Translations under genes and position numbers: made by a program
Notes under the pieces: model-generated
What the model saw: the letters and a program-made list of their open reading frames with translations, nothing else
What the model was told of the DNA's origin: nothing
The model's database searches: none
From: JABFRJ01 sp963847145
Lineage (GTDB): Bacteria > Pseudomonadota > Alphaproteobacteria > Rhizobiales > Hyphomicrobiaceae
DNA length: 64,000 bases
Assembly: GCA_963847145.1 (NCBI GenBank)
Contig: CAWJYN010000004.1
Location: 1-64,000 of the forward strand
Direction of reading: 5' to 3'
Shown: positions 27,225 through 36,940 of the stretch, piece after piece
How positions within the stretch are numbered: the first letter of the stretch is position 1
Layout of the letters: each line of letters begins with the position of its first letter

Positions 27225-28004
27225 GCCAAGCCATGGCCGCCCCTGCTACAAGCGGAACCGCCAACACGGTCCTCGAAGTGCGCAACATTTCGAAGTCATT
27301 CGGCGGCGTGCACGCCGTGCGGAATGTGACGTTCGACGTGCGCGACGGCGAGATCCTGGGCCTCATCGGCCCCAACGGATCGGGCAAGTCGACCTTGTTC
27401 AACTGCATTCTCGGCCAGCTCACGCCGACCACCGGCGACGTGCTCGTGGGTGGCAAGAGCGTTACAGGGCTGCGCCCGTCACAACTCAATCGCCTCGGCA
27501 TCGGCCGCACGTTCCAGCTCTTGCAGGTGTTCCCGGAATTGACCGTGCGCGAGAACCTGATCCTGGCCGGCCAGGAGCATGAAGGCTCGCGGCTGCACGC
27601 GGCTGTTCGGCGCGCCAGACGCAGGCCTCTCCGGCCAAGCCACCAAGATGATCGACTTTTTCCGGCTCGGCCATCTCGCCGACGAAAAGGCCGGCGGCCT
27701 GTCGTACGGCCAGCAAAAGCTGCTCGATTGCGCCATGGCCTTCATGGCCGGGCCTAAGCTGGTGCTGCTTGACGAGCCAGCCGGCGGCGTCAACCTGACC
27801 ATGCTCGGCAACCTCAAAGAGCGCCTGCAGGCAATCAACAAAGAAACCGGCGCGACCTTTGTCGTCATCGAGCACAACATGGAATTCGTCATGAGCCTGT
27901 GCACGCGCATCATCGTGCTCGCCGAAGGCCAGATCATCGCCGAAGGTCCGCCCGACACCATTCGCAAAGACCCTAAGGTCATCGAGGCGTATCTGGGACA
28001 TTGA
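27221..28004 (+). pseudogene. livG: LivG-type ABC ATPase, broken by a one-base frameshift
   Basis: The first frame (27221 to about 27595) carries SFGGVHAVRNVTFDVRDGEILGLIGPNGSGKSTLF (Walker A) and GIGRTFQLLQVFPELTVRENLILAGQEHEGSRL. The second frame continues with TRLFGAPDAGLSG, signature LSYGQQKLLDCAMAF, Walker B LVLLDEPAGGVNL and VIEHNMEFVMSLC. Removing the C at 27596 gives one 260-residue LivG. As written, the ATPase would lose its signature and Walker B. Conservation on both sides of the break argues for a very recent mutation or a sequence error. It overlaps livM by ATGA. Confidence 0.85.
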
Positions 28005-28032
28005 GCGATGTCGGAGGTGATACTGATTTTCT

Positions 28033-28169
28033 CGTCATCCCGGCGCAGGCCGGGACCCACGGCAAAGCTGGTATTGTTTGCGCCGCGCCAATTCGCAGAA
28101 ACCGAGAAAAATGAAAAAAATTCCCCAGTTTCTTAGTAGCCGTGGGTCCCGGCCTTCGCCGGGATGACG
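28033..28169. repeat. Palindromic repeat family A, copy 1 (long form)
   Basis: Two 31-bp inverted arms, 28033-28063 and 28139-28169, differ at one base (left arm starts CGTCATCCCGGCGCAGGCC; right arm inverse has GCGAAGGCC). Each arm also holds the internal palindrome CCCGGCxxxGGCCGGG. The element lies inside the operon between livG and livF, so it is transcribed and can fold into a long hairpin. Confidence 0.85.
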
Positions 28170-28196
28170 AAAAGTTTCGAGCATGACGGTGCGCAC

Positions 28197-28941
28197 ATGA
28201 CCACAAACGACAGCATGCTTACGCTTGAAGGCGTCGTCTCCGGCTACGGCAAGATGACGATCCTCAACGAGACCACCGCGCATATCCGCAAGGCCAAGAT
28301 CACCACCGTGATCGGGCCCGAACGGCGCCGGCAAGTCGACGATGTTCAAAACTGTGTTCGGTCTGCTGCCCGTGCGCACGGGCAAGATTACATTCAACGG
28401 TCAGGACACCACCAACTGGTCGCCACGCCAGATGCTGGATGCCGGCATGTGCTACGTGCCGCAGGGCCGCAATATCTTCCCCGAGCTCTCCGTCAAACAT
28501 AACCTGGAACTCGGCGGCGTCGCGCTGACGAACCAATCGGGTCTCTCGGGCCGCATCGAAGGCATGATGCAGCGGTTCCCGATGCTGCGCGAAAAAGCCG
28601 ACGCGCAGGCCTCCACACTCTCTGGCGGCCAGCAGAAGCTGCTCGAAGTCGCCCGCGGTCTGCTGCTCGAACCTAAACTGATGCTGATCGACGAGCCATC
28701 GATCGGGCTGTCACCGCTCATGGTGCAGGAGGTCTTCTCGATCCTCAAAGGCCTGCGCGACAGCGGCGTCACCATCCTGCTGATCGAGCAGAACGCCAAG
28801 CAGGCGCTGCAGATGTCGGACTATGGCCTCGTCCTCGAACAGGGCCAGACGCGCATCGAAGACAGCGCGCCGAACATTTTGGCCGACCCGCGCATCGCTG
28901 AGCTGTTCCTCGGCGGCGGCTTGAAACCCGCGGTAACCTAA
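28197..28941 (+). pseudogene. livF: LivF-type ABC ATPase, frameshifted in the Walker A motif
   Basis: The start ATG at 28197 begins MTTNDSMLTLEGVVSGYGKMTILNETT. The frame breaks at 28317-28319, where GGGCCCGAAC replaces the expected GGGCCGAAC; with one C removed the sequence reads IGPNGAGKSTMFKTVFGLLPV, a perfect Walker A. The second frame continues to 28941 with MCYVPQGRNIFPELSV, signature LSGGQQKLLEVARGLLLEP, Walker B LMLIDEPSIGLSP and LLIEQNAKQALQMSD. The repaired protein would have about 247 residues, full length for LivF. Confidence 0.86.
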
Positions 28942-29347
28942 ACGGACGCGCATCCACCCGATTGTGGCGCCCAATGGCACTTAGTGCGGAAGCGGGCCAT
29001 GCCCCACTCCTCCGCATAGCGATTACAGCCCCAAATTTGGCCGCCTGATGGCCTCGCCGGCGCACCCGCTAGGGAGGTAGCTTGAAACAGCTCTCGGCCG
29101 CCAGTGCTCAAATTTGAGGCTAGAATCGCATTAACTGTCCTCGTCCCGATTTCTGAACAAAATCAAAGTTAAACGGTAAAGATCGGCATTATCTCCATGA
29201 CCGATCGCATTCGGCCGCAGCGCTGACACCAGCGCCTCGTCGGCCACACCACGGCACAAGAAGAGACACAGGTCGCAAAATCGGCCTTCTCGCCATCAGG
29301 CAATCAGCAGTAAGACGAAAGCAGAAAAAGTGCGCGCGTAATCGGCA
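28942..29347. other. Intergenic region, no gene seen
   Basis: This 406-bp gap before the porin gene is less GC-rich than its surroundings between about 29110 and 29200 (for example AACAAAATCAAAGTTAAACGG), which suits a promoter region for the porin. No coding frame, repeat of families A-C or RNA gene was recognised. Confidence 0.4.
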
Positions 29348-30775
29348 ATGGTCAAAACAGCGATGACGCGATTGATGACGTTGAGACCGCCGCAGACGCA
29401 GCGCCGCAAAGCAGGCCTTGCAGCGCTCGTCCTGGGCGCCATCACACCAGCTGCCGCCTGGGCACAGACCACCAATCCAGACGCCAACGGCGTGCCCGCC
29501 AATTCGCTGACGTCAAATGGGCTCGTCAGTGCCGAGCGCAAGGCGCTGGCCGACAAAGGCGTGACCTACGGCGTCAACTATGAAAGCCAGTTTCAGAGCA
29601 ATGTCACAGGCGGCCTCCGCCGCGGCAGCGTATATGTCGGCCGTCTTGAGGGCATCCTCGACATCGACTTGGAAAAGCGCGCGGGCCTGAAGGGGCTGAA
29701 TTTTCACACCAACTTTTACAATATCCACGGCAACAGCCTGACACCGAACTATGTGGGCAGTCTGGCGCCGGTGAGCTTCATCGAGGCCAAGGCGACGACA
29801 CGGCTGTTCGAGCTCTGGCTCGAGCAGAAGTTCTTCGGTGGTGTCGCCGCTCTCCGTGCCGGCCAGCTGGCTGCAGACACCGAGTTCTTCACCTCCGGCT
29901 ATGCCAGCCAGATGATCAACGGCACCTTCGGGTGGGCGGTCCCTGCGGCATCAGGCCTGCCCAGCGGCGGGCCGGCTTATCCGCTGGCGACGCCGGGCGT
30001 GCGGCTCAAAATTGATCCCAATCCGAATGCATCATTGTTGGTCGGCGTGTTCAATGGCGATCCCGCCGGGCCCGGCACCAACGATCCGCAAATCCGCAAT
30101 CGCTATGGGTTGAACTTCCGGCTCCAGGACCGGCCATTGGTCATGACCGAAGGCCAATTGCGGGTGAACCAGGAAAAGACCGACACGGGTCTTGCCGGCA
30201 GCTACAAGCTCGGCGCCTTTGGCCATTTCGGATCGTTCAACGATCAACGGTTCGGCACCGACGGGCTGTCGCTGGCGGACCCGACAAGCAATGGCCTTGC
30301 TGCCTCGAAGCGTGGCAACAGCGGCGTTTATGGCGTGATCGATCAGCAGCTCTGGCGGCCGAAGGGTGCCGAAGCCGACAAAGGCATCGGCGTCTTTGTC
30401 CGTGGCATGGTGATGCCATCGGACCGCAACCTCGTCGATGCCTACATCGACGGCGGCATCGTTCTCGCAGGCCTCTGGAAAGTTCGGCCCGATGACATTC
30501 TGAGCTTCGGCGCGGCCTATTCGAAGATATCCGGCGGGGCGCGTGGGCTTGATGCCGACACGGTGCGGTTCAACGGCACTGGTCTCGTGCGCAGCGCCGA
30601 ACGGGTCTTCGAGATCAACTACCAGGCGCAGATTATGCCCGGCTGGCAGTTGGATCTCGATCTTCAACGCCTCATGAACCCAAGCGGCGGCGTTGCACAT
30701 CCGGGCGACGCATCGGGCACATCGGCGATCCCAAGCGCAACCGTGCTGACGTTGAGCAACTCGTTTAAGTATTGA
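29348..30775 (+). CDS. OprB-family carbohydrate-selective porin
   Basis: A 475-residue outer-membrane protein. A long signal peptide (Arg-rich n-region, LAALVLGAITPAAAWAQ) ends near residue 40. The body resembles OprB: LADKGVTYGVNYESQFQSNVTGGLRRGSVYVGRLEGILDIDLEK, LFELWLEQKFFGGVAALRAGQLAADTEFFTSGYASQMINGTFGWA, and alternating beta strands up to a final LSNSFKY, whose terminal aromatic residue suits Bam-dependent insertion. It should let sugars or similar solutes through the outer membrane. No sugar transporter is next to it; a BadF-type sugar kinase-like gene follows. Confidence 0.86.
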   Translation: MVKTAMTRLMTLRPPQTQRRKAGLAALVLGAITPAAAWAQTTNPDANGVPANSLTSNGLVSAERKALADKGVTYGVNYESQFQSNVTGGLRRGSVYVGRLEGILDIDLEKRAGLKGLNFHTNFYNIHGNSLTPNYVGSLAPVSFIEAKATTRLFELWLEQKFFGGVAALRAGQLAADTEFFTSGYASQMINGTFGWAVPAASGLPSGGPAYPLATPGVRLKIDPNPNASLLVGVFNGDPAGPGTNDPQIRNRYGLNFRLQDRPLVMTEGQLRVNQEKTDTGLAGSYKLGAFGHFGSFNDQRFGTDGLSLADPTSNGLAASKRGNSGVYGVIDQQLWRPKGAEADKGIGVFVRGMVMPSDRNLVDAYIDGGIVLAGLWKVRPDDILSFGAAYSKISGGARGLDADTVRFNGTGLVRSAERVFEINYQAQIMPGWQLDLDLQRLMNPSGGVAHPGDASGTSAIPSATVLTLSNSFKY

Positions 30776-30826
30776 CGGTAACGATTGAGCTGCCGACGGT
30801 GTGCTGGGGCATCGGGAACCCACGCC

Positions 30827-31720
30827 ATGACGTCGCGGTCTGATTTTTTTCTTGGTATTGATGGTGGCGGCACGGGCACACGCGCGCGCGTGACCGATGC
30901 GGCTGGCCTCGTGCTTGGGGCGGGTGGTGCGGGCCCAGCCACACTTCGGTTGGGCGTTGCTGCGGCGTGGGCTGCGTTGATGGCAGCAGGCAACACAGCG
31001 CTCGCTGAGGCGGGCTTATCGGCCTCGTCGCGCTCGATCCATGCCGGCATCGGCGTCGCCGGCTTGAGCCGGCCGGGTGCCCGCGAGGGATTGCTGGCAC
31101 GGCCGCACGCTTTTGCCACTCTCACGCTTGAAACCGATGCACACATGGCCTGCGTCGGTGCTCATCGCGGCAACGACGGTGGCATTGTCATTGCGGGCAC
31201 CGGCTCGATTGCGTGGGGAGTGATTGGCCAGCGTGCCCTGCAGGTCGGCGGTCACGGCTTTCCGGTCTCAGACGGTGGCAGCGGCGCAGACATCGGTCTC
31301 GAAGCCGTGCGTCTCGCGCTGAGAGCTTCAGATGGACGGCAAGCCGCAACGCCGCTGACGGCCGCGCTGATGGTGGCGCTCGGCGGCGATCCGGATCATG
31401 CGGTCGCCTGGATGGATCGCGCAACGGCGACAGACTATGCAACGCTGGCCCCCTTGGTCGTACAGCACGCACGCGATGGTGATCCAAACGGCGTCCAATT
31501 AATGCGTGCCGCGGCCGTACAAATTGCAGACTTGATCGAGGCCCTGTTTGAACGCGGTGTGCCGCGCGTGGCGCTCGTCGGTGGGCTTGCCGCGCCGATC
31601 GCGGATTGGCTTCCGGCCGGCACCGCCAGCCGGCTGGTGCCCATCCTGGGCGACGCGGTCGATGGTGCACTGCTGTCGGCACAGCAGCGCTCCGCAGTGG
31701 CGCCACGAGCGAAGCAGTGA
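30827..31720 (+). CDS. BadF/BadG-type ATPase, N-acetylglucosamine kinase-like
   Basis: A 297-residue ASKHA-fold protein. FFLGIDGGGTGTRARVTDAAG is the phosphate 1 loop, GIVIAGTGSIAWG the phosphate 2 loop, GGHGFPVSDGGSGADIGLEAV a conserved sugar-kinase-like block and RVALVGGLAAPI the adenosine motif. The family includes N-acetylglucosamine kinases and activators of benzoyl-CoA reductase; the short single-copy form without Fe-S cysteines points to a sugar kinase. It overlaps the following acetyltransferase gene at TGATG. Confidence 0.78.
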   Translation: MTSRSDFFLGIDGGGTGTRARVTDAAGLVLGAGGAGPATLRLGVAAAWAALMAAGNTALAEAGLSASSRSIHAGIGVAGLSRPGAREGLLARPHAFATLTLETDAHMACVGAHRGNDGGIVIAGTGSIAWGVIGQRALQVGGHGFPVSDGGSGADIGLEAVRLALRASDGRQAATPLTAALMVALGGDPDHAVAWMDRATATDYATLAPLVVQHARDGDPNGVQLMRAAAVQIADLIEALFERGVPRVALVGGLAAPIADWLPAGTASRLVPILGDAVDGALLSAQQRSAVAPRAKQ

Positions 31721-32232
31721 TGGATCATTCCGTCTCCAGCATCAGCACCAATCCAGGACTGCAAGCAGCCCTGCTCGCGCTCAACAACGAAAGCGCCCAA
31801 GAGACATCGCTGCTGGATGCGCCGAAGTTTGCGTGGATGATCCGTACAGCGCGGGTCGCAACTGTCATGGCGCCGGCGCGTGCATTCTTGCTGGCCTTCG
31901 ATCAAGGGAGCGCCTATGACGGCGCTCACTTTCAGTGGTTTCGCCAGCGCGTCCCGCGATTTCTATACATTGATCGCGTGGTTGTGGCCGCTGACGCACG
32001 CCGCGCTGGGTTTGGCCGGATGTTATACGCCGATCTATTTGCGCGCGCGGCGCAAAGCGGCCATGGCGTGGTCACCTGCGAAGTGAACCAACACCCAGCG
32101 AACCCGGTCTCTGACGCCTTCCACGCGCAGCTCGGCTTCACATCGGTTGGCACTGCGGCTGTTGCCGGCAGCGGGAAGATTGTGCGCTATCTCCTCTGGC
32201 ATGGTGAGGCCGCCGTGCCCTCCGGCTTATAG
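31720..32232 (+). CDS. GNAT-family N-acetyltransferase
   Basis: A 170-residue GNAT protein. The acetyl-CoA-binding strand and pyrophosphate loop are visible in LYIDRVVVAADARRAGFGRMLYADLFARA (R-x-x-G-x-G/A), followed by VTCEVNQHPANPVSDAFHAQLGFTSVGTAAV, typical of motif B. Its ATG overlaps the stop of the kinase-like gene, so the two are likely co-translated. The acceptor is unknown; coupling to a possible amino-sugar kinase is suggestive but not proof. Confidence 0.82.
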   Translation: MDHSVSSISTNPGLQAALLALNNESAQETSLLDAPKFAWMIRTARVATVMAPARAFLLAFDQGSAYDGAHFQWFRQRVPRFLYIDRVVVAADARRAGFGRMLYADLFARAAQSGHGVVTCEVNQHPANPVSDAFHAQLGFTSVGTAAVAGSGKIVRYLLWHGEAAVPSGL

Positions 32233-32274
32233 AGGCGGCACGTATTCGGTCGTGATCCAGGCGAACCGGCCCGC

Positions 32275-33228
32275 TCAGTTCGCGTTGCGCGGTTGCCAAA
32301 ACACCATGACCTCAGGCTGCCACAGCCCCGAGATCAGATACTTGCCGCCGGCCGCCGGGACCGCTTCGATCTCCAGCGGGAACTTTTGCGTGATCGTCCC
32401 ACCCGTCTTGTCGGTCACATCGCAAATGCAGGAAACTTTGGCGCGGAACCCGTTCGGCGCATTGTTGGGCGGCACGAGCACCGGGGCCGTGCCATCGGAG
32501 CGGCATTTGATGGCGGCCACCTTGTCCTTGAGCTTGCGGAGTTCGCTCGTCGCCTCGGCTTGGCTCATCAGCCCACGGCGGCCCAGCCGCACATCGGACG
32601 CAAACAGGCTCGAGTCACCCAGTCCGGCGCTGATCTGAGCCAAGAACTGATCGGAAACGCGTTTGGCTTCACCGGTCAGATCGACCGGTTTCGGCGGCAC
32701 GCGAGACGCGCCAAGGCCAATCCAGGCGCCACCGGCCAGCGCCAATGCCAACGGACCGGCCGACAACGCGATTTTGCCGCGCCGGGTCGCAAAAAACGAC
32801 GGCTGGGCGTTCTGATACAGCGGCAAGACCTTGCCCGACGGCGCCACATAGTCCTTGAGCAGACCAAGCCGGGCCAGCGCGCCAAAAATGGCCGGGCGGT
32901 CATCGATCAGCGCGACGTGGCTGGTATCGAACGGCGTCGGCAAATCGGCTGGTTCCACATCGGGCGTGCGCAGCTGGATGAGCTTGCCGGCGACCCGCGC
33001 CCGTTCTGCCTCCGACAGCACGTAATCCGAACCCAGCGACTGTGGCGTCCAGATAACAATGGCCGCCTTGCACTCTTTGAGCTCCGTTTGGATCTGCTGC
33101 CGGAACGATCCGCCAGCGATCATCTCCGCATCCCACCAGACCGAAAGGCCTTTATCTTCAAGCTCTTTGGCAAGGGCTTGGGTCAGGTCGGCACGGGATT
33201 TCGAATAGCTAATAAAAACATCGGCCAT
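32275..33228 (-). CDS. TIR-domain protein with transmembrane anchor
   Basis: A 317-residue protein in three parts. Residues 1 to about 135 are a bacterial TIR_2 domain: MADVFISYSKSRADLTQALAKELEDKGLSVWWDAEMI, then VIWTPQSLGSDYVLSEAERA, where Glu73 sits at the position of the NADase glutamate. Residues about 150-172 (IALSAGPLALALAGGAWIGLG) form one membrane helix. The remaining 145 residues, with CRSDGT and CICDV cysteines, have no recognised family and would be periplasmic if the TIR domain is cytosolic. It stands alone between convergent and divergent neighbours. Signalling, defence or toxin roles are all possible. Confidence 0.83.
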   Translation of the reverse strand: MADVFISYSKSRADLTQALAKELEDKGLSVWWDAEMIAGGSFRQQIQTELKECKAAIVIWTPQSLGSDYVLSEAERARVAGKLIQLRTPDVEPADLPTPFDTSHVALIDDRPAIFGALARLGLLKDYVAPSGKVLPLYQNAQPSFFATRRGKIALSAGPLALALAGGAWIGLGASRVPPKPVDLTGEAKRVSDQFLAQISAGLGDSSLFASDVRLGRRGLMSQAEATSELRKLKDKVAAIKCRSDGTAPVLVPPNNAPNGFRAKVSCICDVTDKTGGTITQKFPLEIEAVPAAGGKYLISGLWQPEVMVFWQPRNAN

Positions 33229-33459
33229 AGGTCCGGCTCACATTAGAAATTGTGACGGCAGCTAGGGCTTTTGGCGTAGCATTGGCGCTTCCGGGCGGTC
33301 CAATTAGGAAAGCTCATACAAAGATTGTCCGATCGCCAGCGGCGGACGCAAAGCCGCTTCCAGTTCAGCGCAACGCCGACTACTCTCGGGTCGTCATACC
33401 CAATGAAAAGCGCCAGCCATTTAACCGTTTTGGCTCAGTGCATAGGGCGAGGAAAAGCC

Positions 33460-35295
33460 ATGTTGAAGACCATCGATCCAACCTCGGCCTATCTCGATGC
33501 TCATGCCGCCCTGTCGGCCAACCCCGATGCGGCGGCGCGCAACATGCTCAAGCTGCTGGAGCAGTCGAGCGCGGTGCTGGGGCAGATGCTCGAGAAGGGC
33601 ATGGTCACACAAGCCATGAAACCGCCCGCCGGCGGCGAGATGACAGGGGCCGCCAAGGTATGGGCCGAGGTCGGCCAGCACTGGATGAGCGATCCGATGA
33701 AGCTCGCCGAGATGCAGGCAGAGCTGACAAAAAGCTACTTCCAGCTTTGGCAGCACACCACGCAGCGCCTGCTTGGCCAGGACGCCCCCGACGTTGCCAA
33801 AGCCGAACCCGGCGACAACCGCTTCAAAGATCCCGACTGGCAGGCCAACCCCTACTTCGATTTCTGGAAGCAGGCCTATCTCGTCACCTCACAATGGGCG
33901 ACGGCAACGCTCGACAAAACGCAAGGCCTCGACGAGCGCACACGCGCCTATGCAGAGTTCGCGCTCAAGCAATTGGTGTCCGCCATGTCACCGTCAAACT
34001 ATCCCGGCACCAATCCGGAAGTCGTGCGCGCCACGATTCAGACGCAAGGCGCCAACCTTGTGGCGGGCATGGATAACTTCGCGCGCGATCTGGCGCAAAG
34101 CGGGTCCATGCTCAAAATCAGCCAGACCGATACCAGCGCGTTCGAGGTCGGGCGCAATGTGGCGACAACACCAGGCAAGGTCATCTTCCAGAACGAGATT
34201 TTCCAGCTCATCCAGTACGCCCCGACAACCGAGACCGTCCATGCCGTGCCGTTCGTCATCGTGCCGCCCTGGATCAATAAATTCTACATTCTCGATCTGA
34301 CGGCCGAGAAAAGCTTCATCAAATACGTCGTCGGTCAGGGCTACACCGTGTTTGTCGTCAGTTGGGTGAACCCGGATGGCCGGCTCGCCAACAAAACGTT
34401 CGAAGACTACATGAACGAAGGTTTGTTGATGGCCGCTGACGTGGCCAAGCGCGAGTGCAAATCCAAGAAAGTCAACATGCTCGGCTATTGCATCGGCGGC
34501 ACCTTGCTGGCGACGACGCTCGGCGTGATGGCGGCCAAGGGCCAGGAATTGTTCGAGTCTGCCACCTTCCTTGTCGCGCAAAAAGACTTCACCAAAGCCG
34601 GCGATCTCAAACTCTTCATCGATGAGAATCAGCTGCAGTCGATCGCCAAAATGATGGAGGAGAAGGGCTATCTGGACGGCGGTCGGATGGCGACGGTGTT
34701 CAACATGCTGCGCTCAAAGGATCTGATCTGGCCCTACATCGTCAACAACTACATGATGGGCAAAAAGCCGGTGGCGTTTGATCTGCTCTATTGGAACCAG
34801 GATTCAACGCGGCTGCCAGCCGCCAATCACAACTTCTACCTGCGTGAGTTCTATCACGAGAACAAACTTGCGTTGGGCAAGATGGTGATGGACAACGTGC
34901 GGATCGAGCTCGGCAAGATCAAAACGCCGGTCTTCGAACTCGCCACGCGCGAGGATCACATCTCACCGCCTAAGTCGGTGTTCACCGGCGCCAAGATGTT
35001 CGGTGGACCCGTGGAGTTCGTGCTGGCAGGCTCGGGGCATATTGCCGGCGTGGTCTCACCACCCGGCAAGACCAAGTACCCCTATTGGGTGAACAAACGG
35101 CCATTGTCGCATCCCGAGTGTGCAACACTCGACCAGTGGATTGCCGGCGCCGATGAGGTCAAAGGCAGCTGGTGGCCGCACTGGAGCAAGTGGCTGTCGC
35201 AATACTCCGGCAAGCAGGTCAAAGCCCGCGTGCCCGGCGCCGTTCTCGGCGTCATCGAGGACGCCCCCGGCAGCTACGTGCGCGCGAAAGGGTAA
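33460..35295 (+). CDS. phaC: Class I poly(3-hydroxyalkanoate) synthase
   Basis: A 611-residue PHA polymerase. The start at 33460 is preceded by GAGGA. The N-terminal part has the PhaC domain (DPTSAYLDAHAAL; DPDWQANPYFDFWKQAYLVTSQW). The lipase-like box GYCIGGTLLA holds the nucleophile Cys344; the triad is completed by Asp in FELATREDHISPPKS and His in LAGSGHIAGVVSPP. The length and sequence suit class I enzymes that polymerise 3-hydroxybutyryl-CoA on granules. phaA, phaB and phasin genes are not in the window. Confidence 0.93.
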   Translation: MLKTIDPTSAYLDAHAALSANPDAAARNMLKLLEQSSAVLGQMLEKGMVTQAMKPPAGGEMTGAAKVWAEVGQHWMSDPMKLAEMQAELTKSYFQLWQHTTQRLLGQDAPDVAKAEPGDNRFKDPDWQANPYFDFWKQAYLVTSQWATATLDKTQGLDERTRAYAEFALKQLVSAMSPSNYPGTNPEVVRATIQTQGANLVAGMDNFARDLAQSGSMLKISQTDTSAFEVGRNVATTPGKVIFQNEIFQLIQYAPTTETVHAVPFVIVPPWINKFYILDLTAEKSFIKYVVGQGYTVFVVSWVNPDGRLANKTFEDYMNEGLLMAADVAKRECKSKKVNMLGYCIGGTLLATTLGVMAAKGQELFESATFLVAQKDFTKAGDLKLFIDENQLQSIAKMMEEKGYLDGGRMATVFNMLRSKDLIWPYIVNNYMMGKKPVAFDLLYWNQDSTRLPAANHNFYLREFYHENKLALGKMVMDNVRIELGKIKTPVFELATREDHISPPKSVFTGAKMFGGPVEFVLAGSGHIAGVVSPPGKTKYPYWVNKRPLSHPECATLDQWIAGADEVKGSWWPHWSKWLSQYSGKQVKARVPGAVLGVIEDAPGSYVRAKG

Positions 35296-35320
35296 ATGGC
35301 CTGCGGTGCGGCGCGACCCT

Positions 35321-36721
35321 CTACATCGGCAGCCGCGAGCCGTGGTAAGAGAAGTAGTTGTCGACCGCCGTCAGGATCGAGCCCGAAACCTTGTCGCGCC
35401 ACGCATCGGACTTGAGATTGGCCGCGTCGGCGCGGTTGGTCACGTACGCCAATTCAATCAGCACCGACGGCATTTTCGCGCTTTTGAGCACGCGGAAGCC
35501 AGCCTCGCGGTCCGGATTGTTCATCATGCTGGTGGTCGCGCCCATGGTCTCCACGACAGCGCCGGCGAAGCTCTTCGTGCGCTCTTTGTTGACGGCCAAC
35601 TCCTTCAGCGCCAGATCGGTGAGGAAGCCTTTGACGGCGCCGACATCGCTTTCGGCGGCGGTTTTGACGGTTTCCAGTTCCTTGTTTGACAGCACCTCAG
35701 CACTGACATGGCCGCGGGCGGCGCGCTGCAACTCGTTGGCAACATTGTCGCGCAGTGAATAGATAGTGGCGCCGCGGGCGTCCGAGCCCGCATAGTCGGC
35801 ATGCACAGCAATGAACAGTGCAGCCTTCGAGCGATCGGCAAAATCGCGCCGCGCGTCCAGATCGACAAAGCTGTCGCTCTCGCGCGTCATCAGCACTTTA
35901 TAGCGGCCGGTCGCGTTGAGTTTGTCGCGGAGCTTCAGCGAGAAGGCAAGAACCACGTCCTTTTCAACCGCGCCATGGCGTTGCGCGCCGCTGTCGTGGC
36001 CGCCGTGACCCGGATCAATCACAATAATCGGCTTGTAGATATTGGTGGCCTGATCGTTGGGCCGCTGCGCCGGTCGCGGCACCGGCGGCTGCAAGCCGGC
36101 CGCGCCGAGGCCCGACGCACCGCTCACGATGGCCTTTTTGACAGACCCTTGGGCGGTTTTGGCAGCGGCGTCGACTGGCACGATCTCCAGCACCAGACGC
36201 GCACTATGGCTGGCGTCTTTGGCCTTTTCGATCGTGGCCTTTTCGACCACCACGGGGCCGGTCACGTCGATGACGATACGCATCTTACCGGGCGCGGAAA
36301 GCCCGCCACGGAACGACTGCACAAGGCCGACCGGCGCCGTGCCCGAAATCTGCGGCAGCTGCAGCTTGAGATCGGGCAGCTCCACAATCACGCGATTGGG
36401 GTTGGAGAGCGAAAAGACCTGGAATTGCGCCGACTTTTCGAGGCCGATCACAAAGCGGGTACGGGTTGTGTCGCCGGCGAGCGCTGTGACTGTCTCCGCA
36501 GCGGCAGCTTTCGTCTTGGCGCCAAGCATAGCGGGGCCGTCAAGGACGGCATCTTCAACTGGCGCGGCAGCCCCAGGCGCGCTCATGAACGGCCACTGCT
36601 GCGCTTCGAGCGTTGTGGCGGACAGCAGCAACGCCAGCCCCGCAATGGCAGGAGCATGCCGTGAACGCGCATTCCATGCCTCGAACCGCGCGAACGCGCG
36701 CGGCACATACTCAAACGCCAT
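35321..36721 (-). CDS. amiC: N-acetylmuramoyl-L-alanine amidase (AmiC type)
   Basis: A 466-residue periplasmic cell-wall amidase. After a signal segment (IAGLALLLSATTLEAQ) comes an AMIN domain (TRFVIGLEKSAQFQVFSLSNPNRVIVELPDLKLQL), a linker, and an Amidase_3 domain from about residue 232: VIDPGHGGHDSGAQRHGAVEKDVVLAF (zinc His and Glu), FIAVHADYAGSD (zinc His) and PSVLIELAYVTN (catalytic Glu). It cleaves the peptide from MurNAc during cell separation. The AMIN domain targets it to the septum or envelope. Confidence 0.9.
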   Translation of the reverse strand: MAFEYVPRAFARFEAWNARSRHAPAIAGLALLLSATTLEAQQWPFMSAPGAAAPVEDAVLDGPAMLGAKTKAAAAETVTALAGDTTRTRFVIGLEKSAQFQVFSLSNPNRVIVELPDLKLQLPQISGTAPVGLVQSFRGGLSAPGKMRIVIDVTGPVVVEKATIEKAKDASHSARLVLEIVPVDAAAKTAQGSVKKAIVSGASGLGAAGLQPPVPRPAQRPNDQATNIYKPIIVIDPGHGGHDSGAQRHGAVEKDVVLAFSLKLRDKLNATGRYKVLMTRESDSFVDLDARRDFADRSKAALFIAVHADYAGSDARGATIYSLRDNVANELQRAARGHVSAEVLSNKELETVKTAAESDVGAVKGFLTDLALKELAVNKERTKSFAGAVVETMGATTSMMNNPDREAGFRVLKSAKMPSVLIELAYVTNRADAANLKSDAWRDKVSGSILTAVDNYFSYHGSRLPM

Positions 36722-36888
36722 TCCTCAGACCCCCGTGCATACGCTTACAAAAGCGGGCAAGTCTTGTTGTCCTGCCGGATAAAGGTGGCTTTTTCCGGCT
36801 GGCACTGAGGCGTTGTTATGGAGCACGGCTGTTGAGGATTGGTTAATGCTAACGAGACGTGAAGGTGGCCGCGGCGCGACTTCAACGC

Positions 36889-36917
36889 AAAACGGCGCTG
36901 CCCAGGGGCAGCGCCGT
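36889..36917 (-). terminator. Rho-independent terminator of the TRAP receptor gene
   Basis: On the minus strand ACGGCGCTGCCC and GGGCAGCGCCGT form a 12-bp perfect stem (arms 36906-36917 and 36892-36903) followed by TTTT. It lies 24 bp beyond the stop of the TRAP binding-protein gene. Confidence 0.8.
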
Positions 36918-36940
36918 CTCACTGAACTCTGCTGAATGGC

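Noticed and set aside
28342..28941. LivF as a natural shorter protein starting at the ATG at 28342
   Set aside because: That start falls just after the Walker A codons, which are perfect if one C is removed, so a frameshift explains the data better.
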